A stretch of 28,061 nt of DNA, from positions 1 through 28,061 of the forward strand of contig CALKAA010000474.1 in assembly GCA_937983495.1 (NCBI GenBank), in the 5' to 3' direction. Below, piece by piece: positions 1-6,333 of the stretch; positions within the stretch are counted from its first letter, which is position 1; every line of letters begins with the position of its first letter. Both the position numbers and the translations under genes were made by a program. The notes beneath the pieces are model-generated. The model worked only from the letters and a program-made list of their open reading frames with translations. It was not told where the DNA came from and searched no databases. The DNA comes from an uncultured Gemmobacter sp. (lineage in GTDB: Bacteria > Pseudomonadota > Alphaproteobacteria > Rhodobacterales > Rhodobacteraceae).

Positions 1-26
1 TTCCCTACACGACGCTCTTCCGATCT
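1..26 (+). other. Illumina sequencing adapter remnant (not genomic)
   Basis: These 26 bases are identical to the 3' end of the Illumina TruSeq Read 1 adapter as I know it (contains CTACACGACGCTC and ends CTTCCGATCT). Genomic sequence starts at 27. A reading frame running leftwards through this segment gains the spurious tail RKSVV, so the window starts at a contig end and that tail must not be annotated. Confidence 0.97.
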
Positions 27-316
27 CGGTTTTCCTCCGAAAAACCGGGCACATCCTCCTGCCAGTGATTGCGCAAAGAGGCCCCCCAGCCCAGTTGGCT
101 GTGATAACGGTTCCCCATCAATTGCGACACCATCGCGGGCATGTCACGCCCGACAAGACTGTGGCCCAGATGATAAACGGCCGCAGGGCGCTGCGGCGGC
201 AAGGCTTCGGCATAAAGCGCTGCAAAGGCTTCATCTGACAGGGTTTTGGGCGTGGCAAACCGCCACCACAGCACCGCAGCCAAACCCAGCACGACAAGGA
301 TCAGAAACAGGCGCAT
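27..316 (-). CDS. membrane-anchored hypothetical protein, 3' part missing
   Basis: About 97 residues of an N-terminal fragment are visible; the gene is cut by the contig edge and the adapter. It starts with a hydrophobic segment (MRLFLILVVLGLAAVLWW) that fits a signal anchor or uncleaved signal peptide, so the rest probably lies in the periplasm. About 45 residues in comes YHLGHSLVGRDMPAMVSQL. A Gly-His/Asn-Ser-Leu near the start of the mature part resembles block I of SGNH/GDSL hydrolases, but the other blocks are off the contig, so function is unassigned. I chose the ATG at 316 because GGAG lies 4 bases before it; an in-frame ATG at 337 has a weaker site. It lies 54 bp after the SDR stop on the same strand and could be the last gene seen of the sigma-E operon. 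Family placement is a guess. Confidence 0.6.
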
Positions 317-347
317 GGCACTCCGACAGGTTTGCATATCTCAAGCT

Positions 348-369
348 GGCACAGTGGTGTGAATGTGCC
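348..369. repeat. inverted repeat GGCACA-N10-TGTGCC
   Basis: Perfect 6-bp arms at 348-353 and 364-369 lie in the gap between the SDR stop and the truncated gene. In the minus-strand transcript this could form a short hairpin. There is no T-run after it, so a terminator is not supported; it may modulate expression of the last gene or mean nothing. Confidence 0.35.
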
Positions 370-370
370 G

Positions 371-1102
371 TTAATTCGATTTCGGAGCAAACAGCCGGTA
401 ATACAAGGCATTTGGCAGAAAATTCGCCGCGCGGAACAGCCATTGGAAGGGCGTGGGGAAGCTGCGAGAGAAGCGGCGGCTCTCCATCAGAAGGATCATC
501 TGCGCGGCGGCCTCAGACGGTTCCATGATCTGCGGCATGGCAAAATCATTCAGCGCCGTCAGGCGGGTGCGGATGAAGCCCGGATTGGCAAGTTGCACCT
601 TCACGCCGGTGCCGCGCAGGTCGCAATGAAGCGTTTCGGCCAGCGACATGCAGGCAGCCTTGGACGCCCCATAGCCGACCGCCCCCGGCAGACCGCGAAA
701 CCCCGAAAGCGAGCCAGTGATCACCACATGGCCCGCATTGCGCGCCACCATTCCGGGCAGAACCGCCCCCAGAACACGGGCGCAACCGGTAAAGTTGATG
801 TCACACATCGCCTCAACCTGATCGGCCCGCCAATCCTGCGCACGCATTGGCCAATAGACCCCGGCAAGCCAGACGAGGCCATCCACCGCACCGACGCGCA
901 TTGCGGCCGCCTGCACGCTGGCACCATCGGCCACATCCATCGGCACGGCCTCTGCCCCAAGCCGATCCGCCAGAGAAGTCAGCCGGTCAGAAGCCCGCGC
1001 CGAAAGGACAAGTCGGATGCCCCGTGCACCCAAGGCCTCTGCCAAAGCAGCGCCAAGCCCATCTGAAGCCCCGACGAGCCAATATCTTTGGCCGGGCTTC
1101 AT
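371..1102 (-). CDS. short-chain dehydrogenase/reductase (SDR)
   Basis: A 243-residue classical SDR, full length for the family. The nucleotide-binding glycine motif GASDGLG is at residues 11-17, the catalytic Ser region is VITGSLSG, and the catalytic Tyr/Lys pair is in YGASK. NPGFIRT after the active site is typical of NAD(P)(H)-dependent SDRs. The C-terminal end (LFRAANFLPNALYYRLF) is hydrophobic and could touch the membrane. Its start overlaps the DUF3833 stop as ATGA, so translation is probably coupled. The substrate is unknown. Its place in the operon divergent from rpoE-chrR suggests a lipid-related carbonyl or alcohol in the singlet-oxygen response; that is inference. From memory, Rhodobacter sphaeroides has the same gene at the end of its RSP_1087-1091 operon. 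Confidence 0.9.
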   Translation of the reverse strand: MKPGQRYWLVGASDGLGAALAEALGARGIRLVLSARASDRLTSLADRLGAEAVPMDVADGASVQAAAMRVGAVDGLVWLAGVYWPMRAQDWRADQVEAMCDINFTGCARVLGAVLPGMVARNAGHVVITGSLSGFRGLPGAVGYGASKAACMSLAETLHCDLRGTGVKVQLANPGFIRTRLTALNDFAMPQIMEPSEAAAQMILLMESRRFSRSFPTPFQWLFRAANFLPNALYYRLFAPKSN

Positions 1103-1638
1103 GTGGCGGGCCGGATGGTGGCGACCAGTTCGGCCACTTTCAGACCGAACTTGCGGAACTGACTGCGATTGACCAGCGCACCTCCTGGCACAAGATACAT
1201 CCAGTCAACAACCGACAGCACATGCCCACCAGCCCCAGGCGCAAGGCGGATACGATAGCGCAGGCCCATGGCAGAGCCGGTCACATGTCCACTGCCCGCG
1301 CCGATCACATCCTCGGCCTCGGCCTGCAAGCGACCATCCGCAGCCAGGCGCAAATGCCAGACGCGTGTTTGCTCGGTTCCGCTATCATATTGAAACCACT
1401 CCCGCAAAACGCCCTGATCGCCGTTCCATTCGCCCTCCATCCGGGCGGTGAAGCGCGACACGACACGCCCGGCAGGGCCAAAAATAACCCCATCACAGGT
1501 TAGCGGCCCGTTCAGGTGGGTGCGCGGATCAAAGGCCGGTGTGTCGTTGTAATCGACAGGTTTCTGCGCCGGAAAGGACCACATGACGTGTCGTATCAGC
1601 AAGGCGAGAAGCAAGAAAACCAGAACAGATTCAAGCAT
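1099..1638 (-). CDS. DUF3833 family protein, membrane-anchored
   Basis: This 179-residue protein matches the DUF3833 pattern as I know it. A single N-terminal hydrophobic segment (residues 1-20) is followed by a domain rich in alternating beta segments, with features such as LTCDGVIFGPAGRVVSRF, LREWFQYDSG and WMYLVPGGALVNRSQFRKFGLKV. Proteins of this family are predicted to be lipoprotein-like or anchored and to resemble lipocalin folds; no enzymatic activity is established that I can name. There is no Cys in a lipobox here, so I read the N-terminus as a membrane anchor. It overlaps the MFS gene by 8 bp and the SDR by 4 bp (ATGA). Operon context points to handling of modified membrane lipids under sigma-E control, as inference only. 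Confidence 0.85.
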   Translation of the reverse strand: MLESVLVFLLLALLIRHVMWSFPAQKPVDYNDTPAFDPRTHLNGPLTCDGVIFGPAGRVVSRFTARMEGEWNGDQGVLREWFQYDSGTEQTRVWHLRLAADGRLQAEAEDVIGAGSGHVTGSAMGLRYRIRLAPGAGGHVLSVVDWMYLVPGGALVNRSQFRKFGLKVAELVATIRPAT

Positions 1639-2851
1639 GTGCCTGCTCCTCCGTCAGATCAAGGTGCAACAGCAGCGCAATCGCGGCCAGTTTCAGGGCG
1701 CAGGGCACGGCGGCATAAGCCAGCGCCAGCGCCGCAGGTGGATTTTGCATGCCAGGGGTAAAGCCCTGCGCCTCCAGCAACGGCAGCAAGGCCAAAGCCG
1801 CCACGGCCAGCGAGGCCTTGGACACCACAGACCAGGCCGCGAAACCTGCCGCCTCGGGTGTCTCGTGCTGCACTGTCTGACGAGCGAACAGCGCTGGCAA
1901 CAGGGCAAGGTCTGCGCCGGTGGCAAAGCCGGAGACAGCCGAGATCACTGCGAAGGGCATCACATCGCCAGGCCCGAGGGCCAAGGTAAAGCCAAAGGCC
2001 AGTATCGCCAGTATCATGGCGACCAGCAGGGCACGGCGGGTGCCATGGCGATGAGCAACCCTTGTCCAGAACGGTGCAGCCAGAGCGGCAGCCGCAAAGA
2101 ACAGCAGCAAAAGCGGCCCTTCGGTGCCCGGTGCCTGCAATTGACTTTGCACAAAGAACAAAAACAGCGTGGAGGTGACGGCAGCCGGCATGGCATTGAC
2201 CAGCGCGAGCAGCAGCAGGCCGCGCAAGGCAGGCTTGGCCAGCACCTCACGCAGCCCGCCCTGCGGGGCCAGACTGCCGCCACGCCATTGCCCTCGCATC
2301 GCCAGACCGGCGACAAGTGCCAAGGCCGCAAAGCCCATGGCAAAGCCCGCATAAGGGGCAGCGGTCAGCGGCATCAATGCAAAGGGTGCAACGCTGGCAA
2401 GACAGATACCCAGCCCCGCCCCGGCCTCACGCCAGCCCGCGAGATGGAGATGCGCGCCAGCAGCAGCCGTTGTGCCCTCTGCATAAAAGACGATTGTCAG
2501 GAAAGACCATGCGGTGAACAGCGCGGTCAGCATCAGCGCAAACCACAACAGCGGCGACAGAGGCGGCGCAAACGCAAACAGCCCCAACATCGCAGCAGCC
2601 ATGACCGACAGCGCAACCGCGACACTGGCACGCCGCGGAACCCGCGCCGCAAGCCAGCCCAAAGCCGGGTCTTGCACCACATCCACCAACCGCAACGCTG
2701 CCAGCACCAGCCCAAGCGCGGCAAGGCTCAGCCCATGCTGCGCGGCATAGACGGCAGGCGCGTGGATGTAGATCGGCAGGCCCGCAGCCGCCAGCATGGC
2801 CGCAAACAGCGACCAGCGCGGGAAGGCGAGGGCCTGCGGCGCGCCGGTCAT
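1631..2851 (-). CDS. MFS transporter (GPH/sugar-cation symporter-like)
   Basis: A 406-residue polytopic protein with about 12 hydrophobic segments and Arg-rich cytoplasmic loops (ARVPRRASVAVAL, RVAHRHGTRRALLV), typical of the major facilitator superfamily. The segment VDVVQDPALGWLAARVPRR resembles the conserved loop of GPH-type (MFS_2) transporters with its D-P-x-x-G core. The frame is open upstream to 2929, but I take the ATG at 2851 because it overlaps the DUF1365 stop as ATGA and the protein then begins normally ahead of the first membrane segment. The substrate is unknown. In this operon a lipid, lyso-lipid or lipid breakdown product is more plausible than a sugar; that is inference from neighbours. 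Confidence 0.88.
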   Translation of the reverse strand: MTGAPQALAFPRWSLFAAMLAAAGLPIYIHAPAVYAAQHGLSLAALGLVLAALRLVDVVQDPALGWLAARVPRRASVAVALSVMAAAMLGLFAFAPPLSPLLWFALMLTALFTAWSFLTIVFYAEGTTAAAGAHLHLAGWREAGAGLGICLASVAPFALMPLTAAPYAGFAMGFAALALVAGLAMRGQWRGGSLAPQGGLREVLAKPALRGLLLLALVNAMPAAVTSTLFLFFVQSQLQAPGTEGPLLLLFFAAAALAAPFWTRVAHRHGTRRALLVAMILAILAFGFTLALGPGDVMPFAVISAVSGFATGADLALLPALFARQTVQHETPEAAGFAAWSVVSKASLAVAALALLPLLEAQGFTPGMQNPPAALALAYAAVPCALKLAAIALLLHLDLTEEQAHA

Positions 2852-3612
2852 CGACTGACCTCCTGCGCGGGCGGCTCGGGGCGGTTGCGGAAACCTGCGC
2901 CCTTGAGGAAGAGCTTCAACGCCTGCCAATGGATCAACGCCAGAACCCGGCGAGAGCCGAAGGGGCGGCGCATACAGGCGGCCAGCAGGCTGCGCGTGGT
3001 CAAGGCCCGGCGCGTGCCGATGAGGTTGGTATAGATGCCCCCCGCACCATTGCTATGGTCGATCCAGATGCCGATGCGCTCGGCCGTGATATCGAAGCGA
3101 AAGCGATAGCTGCCCTCGATCGGCTGGAAGGGCGAGACGTGAAACACTTTCTGCGCCTCGATCCAATCCGAAGCCGTGATCGGCTCCAGGTCGGGGCGAT
3201 GGCACAGATAACAGTGGCGGTCGCCATAAGTATTGGTGACCTCAGCCACCACGACACGCAAGCCTTGGGCGTAGCACAGCCAGAAGGCCACCGGATTGAA
3301 CACATGGCCCAGCACACGCGGTTGCGCCAAAAGCTCGATCCGATCAGGTGCCGGAAGACCATGCATCGCCAGCATCTCACGCAACCAAACCGGGCCACGC
3401 CCTTGCCCCGGCGCACCGCCATGATCGGCATCCCAAAGTGACATCAGCGCCGCATGGTTGCGCGCGAACAGATTGCGCGCGAACAGGCGGGGGGCTTGAA
3501 CGGGTGCCTCGGCATCCAGCAGCAGATAATCCACCCCGTAGCGGAAGGCATTCCTCACCGCCCCCTTCCGGCCATGGAAGGTTTGGCCGGCGATATGGTC
3601 AACCCGGCTCAT
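2848..3612 (-). CDS. DUF1365 family protein
   Basis: A 254-residue protein of the DUF1365 family. The diagnostic block is LGHVFNPVAFWLCY (about residues 97-110), followed by VTNTYGDRHCYL and HVSPFQPIEGSYRFRF. Genes of this family nearly always sit next to COG2907-type FAD oxidoreductases and often next to cyclopropane-fatty-acid-synthase-like methyltransferases, which points to lipid modification. As recalled, RSP_1090 and RSP_1091 of R. sphaeroides are needed for a full ChrR response to singlet oxygen, and genes of this operon were tied to furan fatty acid formation; I cannot confirm which symbol belongs to which gene. The start at 3612 (MSRVDHIAGQTF) overlaps the upstream stop as ATGA; the longer open frame to 3723 only reads the shadow of the FAD gene. 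Confidence 0.88.
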   Translation of the reverse strand: MSRVDHIAGQTFHGRKGAVRNAFRYGVDYLLLDAEAPVQAPRLFARNLFARNHAALMSLWDADHGGAPGQGRGPVWLREMLAMHGLPAPDRIELLAQPRVLGHVFNPVAFWLCYAQGLRVVVAEVTNTYGDRHCYLCHRPDLEPITASDWIEAQKVFHVSPFQPIEGSYRFRFDITAERIGIWIDHSNGAGGIYTNLIGTRRALTTRSLLAACMRRPFGSRRVLALIHWQALKLFLKGAGFRNRPEPPAQEVSR

Positions 3613-4904
3613 TCTGCAGCAAGGGGCTGCGTCAAGCGCGCGCCCATGGCCTCGACCACATCCACCGCAGAAGCAAAGCCATCCTCGTGGAAACCATTGC
3701 GCATCCAGGCCCCGCAGAACCATGTGGCGCGCGTTCCATTCATCGCGCGGATCGCCTGCTGGGCCTTCAGCGCCGCAACGTCATAGACCGGGTGCATGAA
3801 GGTCTTGGTGTCGTAAATTCTGGCCGGATCAATGGATTGCACCGGGTTCAGCGTGACGAACATCGGGTCGTCCTGCGGGATGGGTTGCAGCGAATTCATC
3901 CAGTAGCTGAGCGCGATACGGTCGGGCCGCGGGCCATTCGGTTCCACATAGACCCAGCTTGACCAGCACTTCCGCCGTTTGGGCATCAGCGCCGGGTCGC
4001 AATGCAGCACGGCCTCGTTGGGCTGATAGCCCACTGCCGACAGCGCGTCACGCTCGGCTGGCAAAGGATCAGCCAGCAATGCCAGCGCCTGATCAGAATG
4101 GCAGGCAAAGACCACTTCATCAAAGCCCTGCCAATCGCCGCCCTCCAGCTTTACTTCTGCCCCCGCAAGACGACGAACGGCCTGAACCGGAGCGCCAAGG
4201 CGCAGCTTTACGCCCTGTGCCTCCAGCAGCGCCTGCAAGCGCTGCACATATTGGGCCGATCCCCCCTGCACCGTATACCACTGGTGATGGCCGGAATTGC
4301 TCATCAGATTGTGGTTGCGGAAAAACGTGACCAAGGCCTGCGCCGGGAAATCCAGCACACCTTCGCAAGGCGTGGACCAGATCGCCCCCGAAAACGGCAA
4401 CAGATAGCGGTCGCGGAACCAGGCCCCGGTGCCCAGGTCGCGCAGAAACTCGCGGATGGTCAGGCCGGGATGGCTCAGCGCCTGTTCGGCATGAGCGTTG
4501 AAATGCAGGATGTCGCGCAGCATGCGCAAGAACCGTGGGTCCAGCGCGCGGTGGCGCTGCGCGAAAACGGTATCCAGCGAGGCCAGCGCATATTCCATCG
4601 CCCCCCCCTGAAACGACGCCCCAAAGCTCATGTTGGAGGGCACATAGGGCACCTCCAGCCGGTCAAACAGCGCGGTCAGATGCGGGTAATTGACCTTGTT
4701 GAACACGATGAAGCCAGTATCCACCGGCTGATCGCCGCGCTTGCCTGCCACCACAGTGCGCGCATGGCCACCAAGGCGCGGCGCGGCCTCGAACAGCGTC
4801 ACCTCAGCCCGATCGGCCAGCAGATGCGCGGCAGCCATGCCGGAAATCCCCCCTCCAATCACGGCAATACGGCGGCGTGGGGCGGGGGGCATCTCGAAGG
4901 GCAT
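3609..4904 (-). CDS. FAD-dependent amine-oxidase-like oxidoreductase (COG2907)
   Basis: A 431-residue flavoprotein. The dinucleotide-binding motif VIGGGISG is at residues 15-22, an acidic residue follows at the end of strand 2 (LFEA, about 37-40), and RLGGHARTV (43-51) is the second conserved FAD-contact motif of the amine oxidase/phytoene desaturase group. The C-terminal part carries NGTRATWFCGAWMRNGFHEDGFASAVD, typical of COG2907. It likely oxidises or desaturates a lipid acyl chain; the substrate is not visible from sequence. It is first in the leftward operon and lies 45 bases downstream of the predicted start of a sigma-E-type promoter (4955-4982). An AGGA site precedes the ATG. The homologue beside rpoE-chrR in R. 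sphaeroides belongs to the singlet-oxygen regulon (recalled). Confidence 0.9.
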   Translation of the reverse strand: MPFEMPPAPRRRIAVIGGGISGMAAAHLLADRAEVTLFEAAPRLGGHARTVVAGKRGDQPVDTGFIVFNKVNYPHLTALFDRLEVPYVPSNMSFGASFQGGAMEYALASLDTVFAQRHRALDPRFLRMLRDILHFNAHAEQALSHPGLTIREFLRDLGTGAWFRDRYLLPFSGAIWSTPCEGVLDFPAQALVTFFRNHNLMSNSGHHQWYTVQGGSAQYVQRLQALLEAQGVKLRLGAPVQAVRRLAGAEVKLEGGDWQGFDEVVFACHSDQALALLADPLPAERDALSAVGYQPNEAVLHCDPALMPKRRKCWSSWVYVEPNGPRPDRIALSYWMNSLQPIPQDDPMFVTLNPVQSIDPARIYDTKTFMHPVYDVAALKAQQAIRAMNGTRATWFCGAWMRNGFHEDGFASAVDVVEAMGARLTQPLAAE

Positions 4905-4954
4905 GGGCGATCCTGACTTGGGCCTGATCCTGGGCCTGATTTGGCTATGGATCA

Positions 4955-4982
4955 GTTACGTTGCGCAAGCCGCAACGGATCA
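4955..4982 (-). promoter_or_regulatory. predicted sigma-E (RpoE, ECF11) promoter of the leftward operon
   Basis: On the minus strand the -35 element TGATCC (4982-4977) is followed by 16 bases and then CGTAAC (4960-4955). The rpoE side carries the same TGATCC-N16-CGTA arrangement. TGATCC is the known -35 sequence of R. sphaeroides sigma-E promoters. Transcription should begin near 4948, giving a leader of about 45 bases. The spacer holds a perfect inverted repeat, GTTGCG-N5-CGCAAC (plus-strand 4960-4976). Confidence 0.75.
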
Positions 4983-5004
4983 CCAGAAAATTTCATCTCG
5001 CCAG

Positions 5005-5032
5005 TGATCCACCCCCGAAAACGGGGCGTATC
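5005..5032 (+). promoter_or_regulatory. predicted sigma-E (RpoE, ECF11) autoregulatory promoter of rpoE-chrR
   Basis: TGATCC (5005-5010), 16-bp spacer, CGTATC (5027-5032). The pattern is the same as the divergent promoter 22 bp away, so RpoE probably activates its own operon. The predicted start lies near 5039-5040, which excludes translation starts upstream of it. The spacer holds an inverted repeat, CCCCG-AAAA-CGGGG (5013-5026). Confidence 0.75.
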
Positions 5033-5134
5033 CGGGCCATGATGTTTGATACAAGCCATGCACAGAATATGGATGCACCACCGATCCGGCGCCCTTATGC
5101 TGCGCGGGCAAGGGTCAAATGTCAGGCGGAGAAG

Positions 5135-5689
5135 GTGACGGCAGAAGCGGGCGAAGATTGGACGGCGCATCTGCTGGCCGTGCGTGACAGACAAGATCGT
5201 GTGGCATTTGCCGCGCTGTTTCAGCATTTCGCGCCACGCGTGAAGGGGTTTCTGGTCAAATCGGGCACCAGCCCGGCTTTGGCCGAAGAATGTGCGCAGG
5301 ATGTCATGGCAACGCTGTGGCAGAAAGCGCAGCTCTTTGACCCCGAGCGCGCCAGTGTGGCCACCTGGGTTTTCACCATCGCCCGCAACCGGCGCATCGA
5401 CATGGCCCGCCGCGCCGCCCGCCCCGAGCCCGAGGATCTGCCCTGGGGCCCGGAGGCCGAGCCAGACCAGCACGCCGCGCTGGAACTGGCACAGGAAACC
5501 GCATTGCTGGGCGACGCACTCGCCCGGCTGCCGCAAGCGCAACGCGCGCTGATCGAAAAGGCCTTTTACGGCGATCTTTCGCATAGCGAGATCTCCGAAC
5601 AGACAGGGCTGCCCATGGGCACGGTCAAATCGCGTATCCGGCTGGCGCTGGACAAGTTGCGGCAAAGTTTTGAAGGTGCAAGAGGATGA
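5135..5689 (+). CDS. rpoE: RNA polymerase ECF sigma factor RpoE (singlet-oxygen response)
   Basis: A 184-residue ECF sigma factor of the group paired with ChrR. Region 2 runs from AFAALFQHFAPRVKGFLVKSG through AEECAQDVMATLWQKA to ATWVFTIARNRRID; region 4 is LPQAQRALIEKAFYGDLSHSEISEQTGLPMGTVKSRIRLALDKLR. It directs RNA polymerase to stress promoters when released from ChrR. The frame is open back to 4961, but a start there would lie upstream of the predicted promoter. In-frame ATGs at 5039, 5042 and 5069 have no good ribosome site. The GTG at 5135 follows AGGCGGAG, though with short spacing, and its VTAEAGEDW lines up with the N-terminus of R. sphaeroides RpoE as I recall it (about 181 residues). 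It overlaps chrR as ATGA. Function is near certain; the start is moderately sure. Confidence 0.93.
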   Translation: MTAEAGEDWTAHLLAVRDRQDRVAFAALFQHFAPRVKGFLVKSGTSPALAEECAQDVMATLWQKAQLFDPERASVATWVFTIARNRRIDMARRAARPEPEDLPWGPEAEPDQHAALELAQETALLGDALARLPQAQRALIEKAFYGDLSHSEISEQTGLPMGTVKSRIRLALDKLRQSFEGARG

Positions 5690-6333
5690 CGACGACGATC
5701 CGCCACCACATTTCTGACCGTCTGTTGATGGCCTACGCCGCTGGCACGCTGCCCGAAGCCTTCAACCTTGTTCTGGCGACACATCTGTCGCTATGCGACG
5801 ACTGCCGCGCACGGTTGGGTGCTTATGAGGCTTTGGGCGGCCAGGTGCTGGAGCGCAGCGATATGGCCATGGCTGAGGGCGGCCTTGCAGCCTGCATGGC
5901 CCGAATCGAAGGGCTTGCACCCGTTGCCCGCCCGCAGCCGCGCCCGGCGCGCGGTGTTTTCCCGGCACCACTGGCCGAATATGTGGGCGGCGGGCCTGAC
6001 AAGGTGAAGTGGCGACCGCTGGGCATGGGCGTGCGGCAGGCCATCCTGCCCACGTCACGCGGGGCTACGGCGCGCTTGCTCTATATCCCCGCCGGCCAGG
6101 CCGTGCCCGACCATGGTCACCGTGGCACCGAGTTGACGCTGGTATTGCAGGGCGCTTTTGCCGACAGCACTGACCGCTTTGGCCGTGGCGATCTGGAGAT
6201 TGCCGATGAGGATCTGGAGCATACGCCGATTGCCGAGGCAGGCGAGGATTGCATCTGTCTGGCCGCAACCGACGCGCCGCTGCGCTTCAATGCGCTGATC
6301 CCCCGGTTGTTGCAGCCGGTGTTCCGAATCTGA
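5686..6333 (+). CDS. chrR: zinc-dependent anti-sigma factor ChrR
   Basis: A 215-residue cytoplasmic anti-sigma factor that holds RpoE inactive until singlet oxygen or organic peroxide appears. The N-terminal zinc anti-sigma domain has His8, His33, Cys37 and Cys40 (HxxxCxxC). The C-terminal cupin domain has His143, His145, Glu149 and His179, plus a Cys189-x-Cys191 pair. Every one of these sits exactly two residues later than the ligands I recall for R. sphaeroides ChrR (H6, H31, C35, C38; H141, H143, E147, H177; C187, C189), so both zinc sites and the sensor domain look intact. It is co-translated with rpoE (ATGA). Its stop abuts the stop of the convergent permease gene with no base between them. 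Confidence 0.95.
   Translation: MTTTIRHHISDRLLMAYAAGTLPEAFNLVLATHLSLCDDCRARLGAYEALGGQVLERSDMAMAEGGLAACMARIEGLAPVARPQPRPARGVFPAPLAEYVGGGPDKVKWRPLGMGVRQAILPTSRGATARLLYIPAGQAVPDHGHRGTELTLVLQGAFADSTDRFGRGDLEIADEDLEHTPIAEAGEDCICLAATDAPLRFNALIPRLLQPVFRI

Noticed and set aside
1..26. C-terminal tail RKSVV of the first minus-strand frame
   Set aside because: It is translated adapter sequence.
1583..3034. 483-codon plus-strand open frame opposite the MFS gene
   Set aside because: Gln/Arg/His-rich shadow of a clear 12-helix transporter; no ribosome site.
4961..5134. Longer N-terminus for RpoE (start TTG 4961 or ATG 5039)
   Set aside because: The first lies upstream of the predicted promoter start; the added residues have no counterpart in known RpoE proteins.
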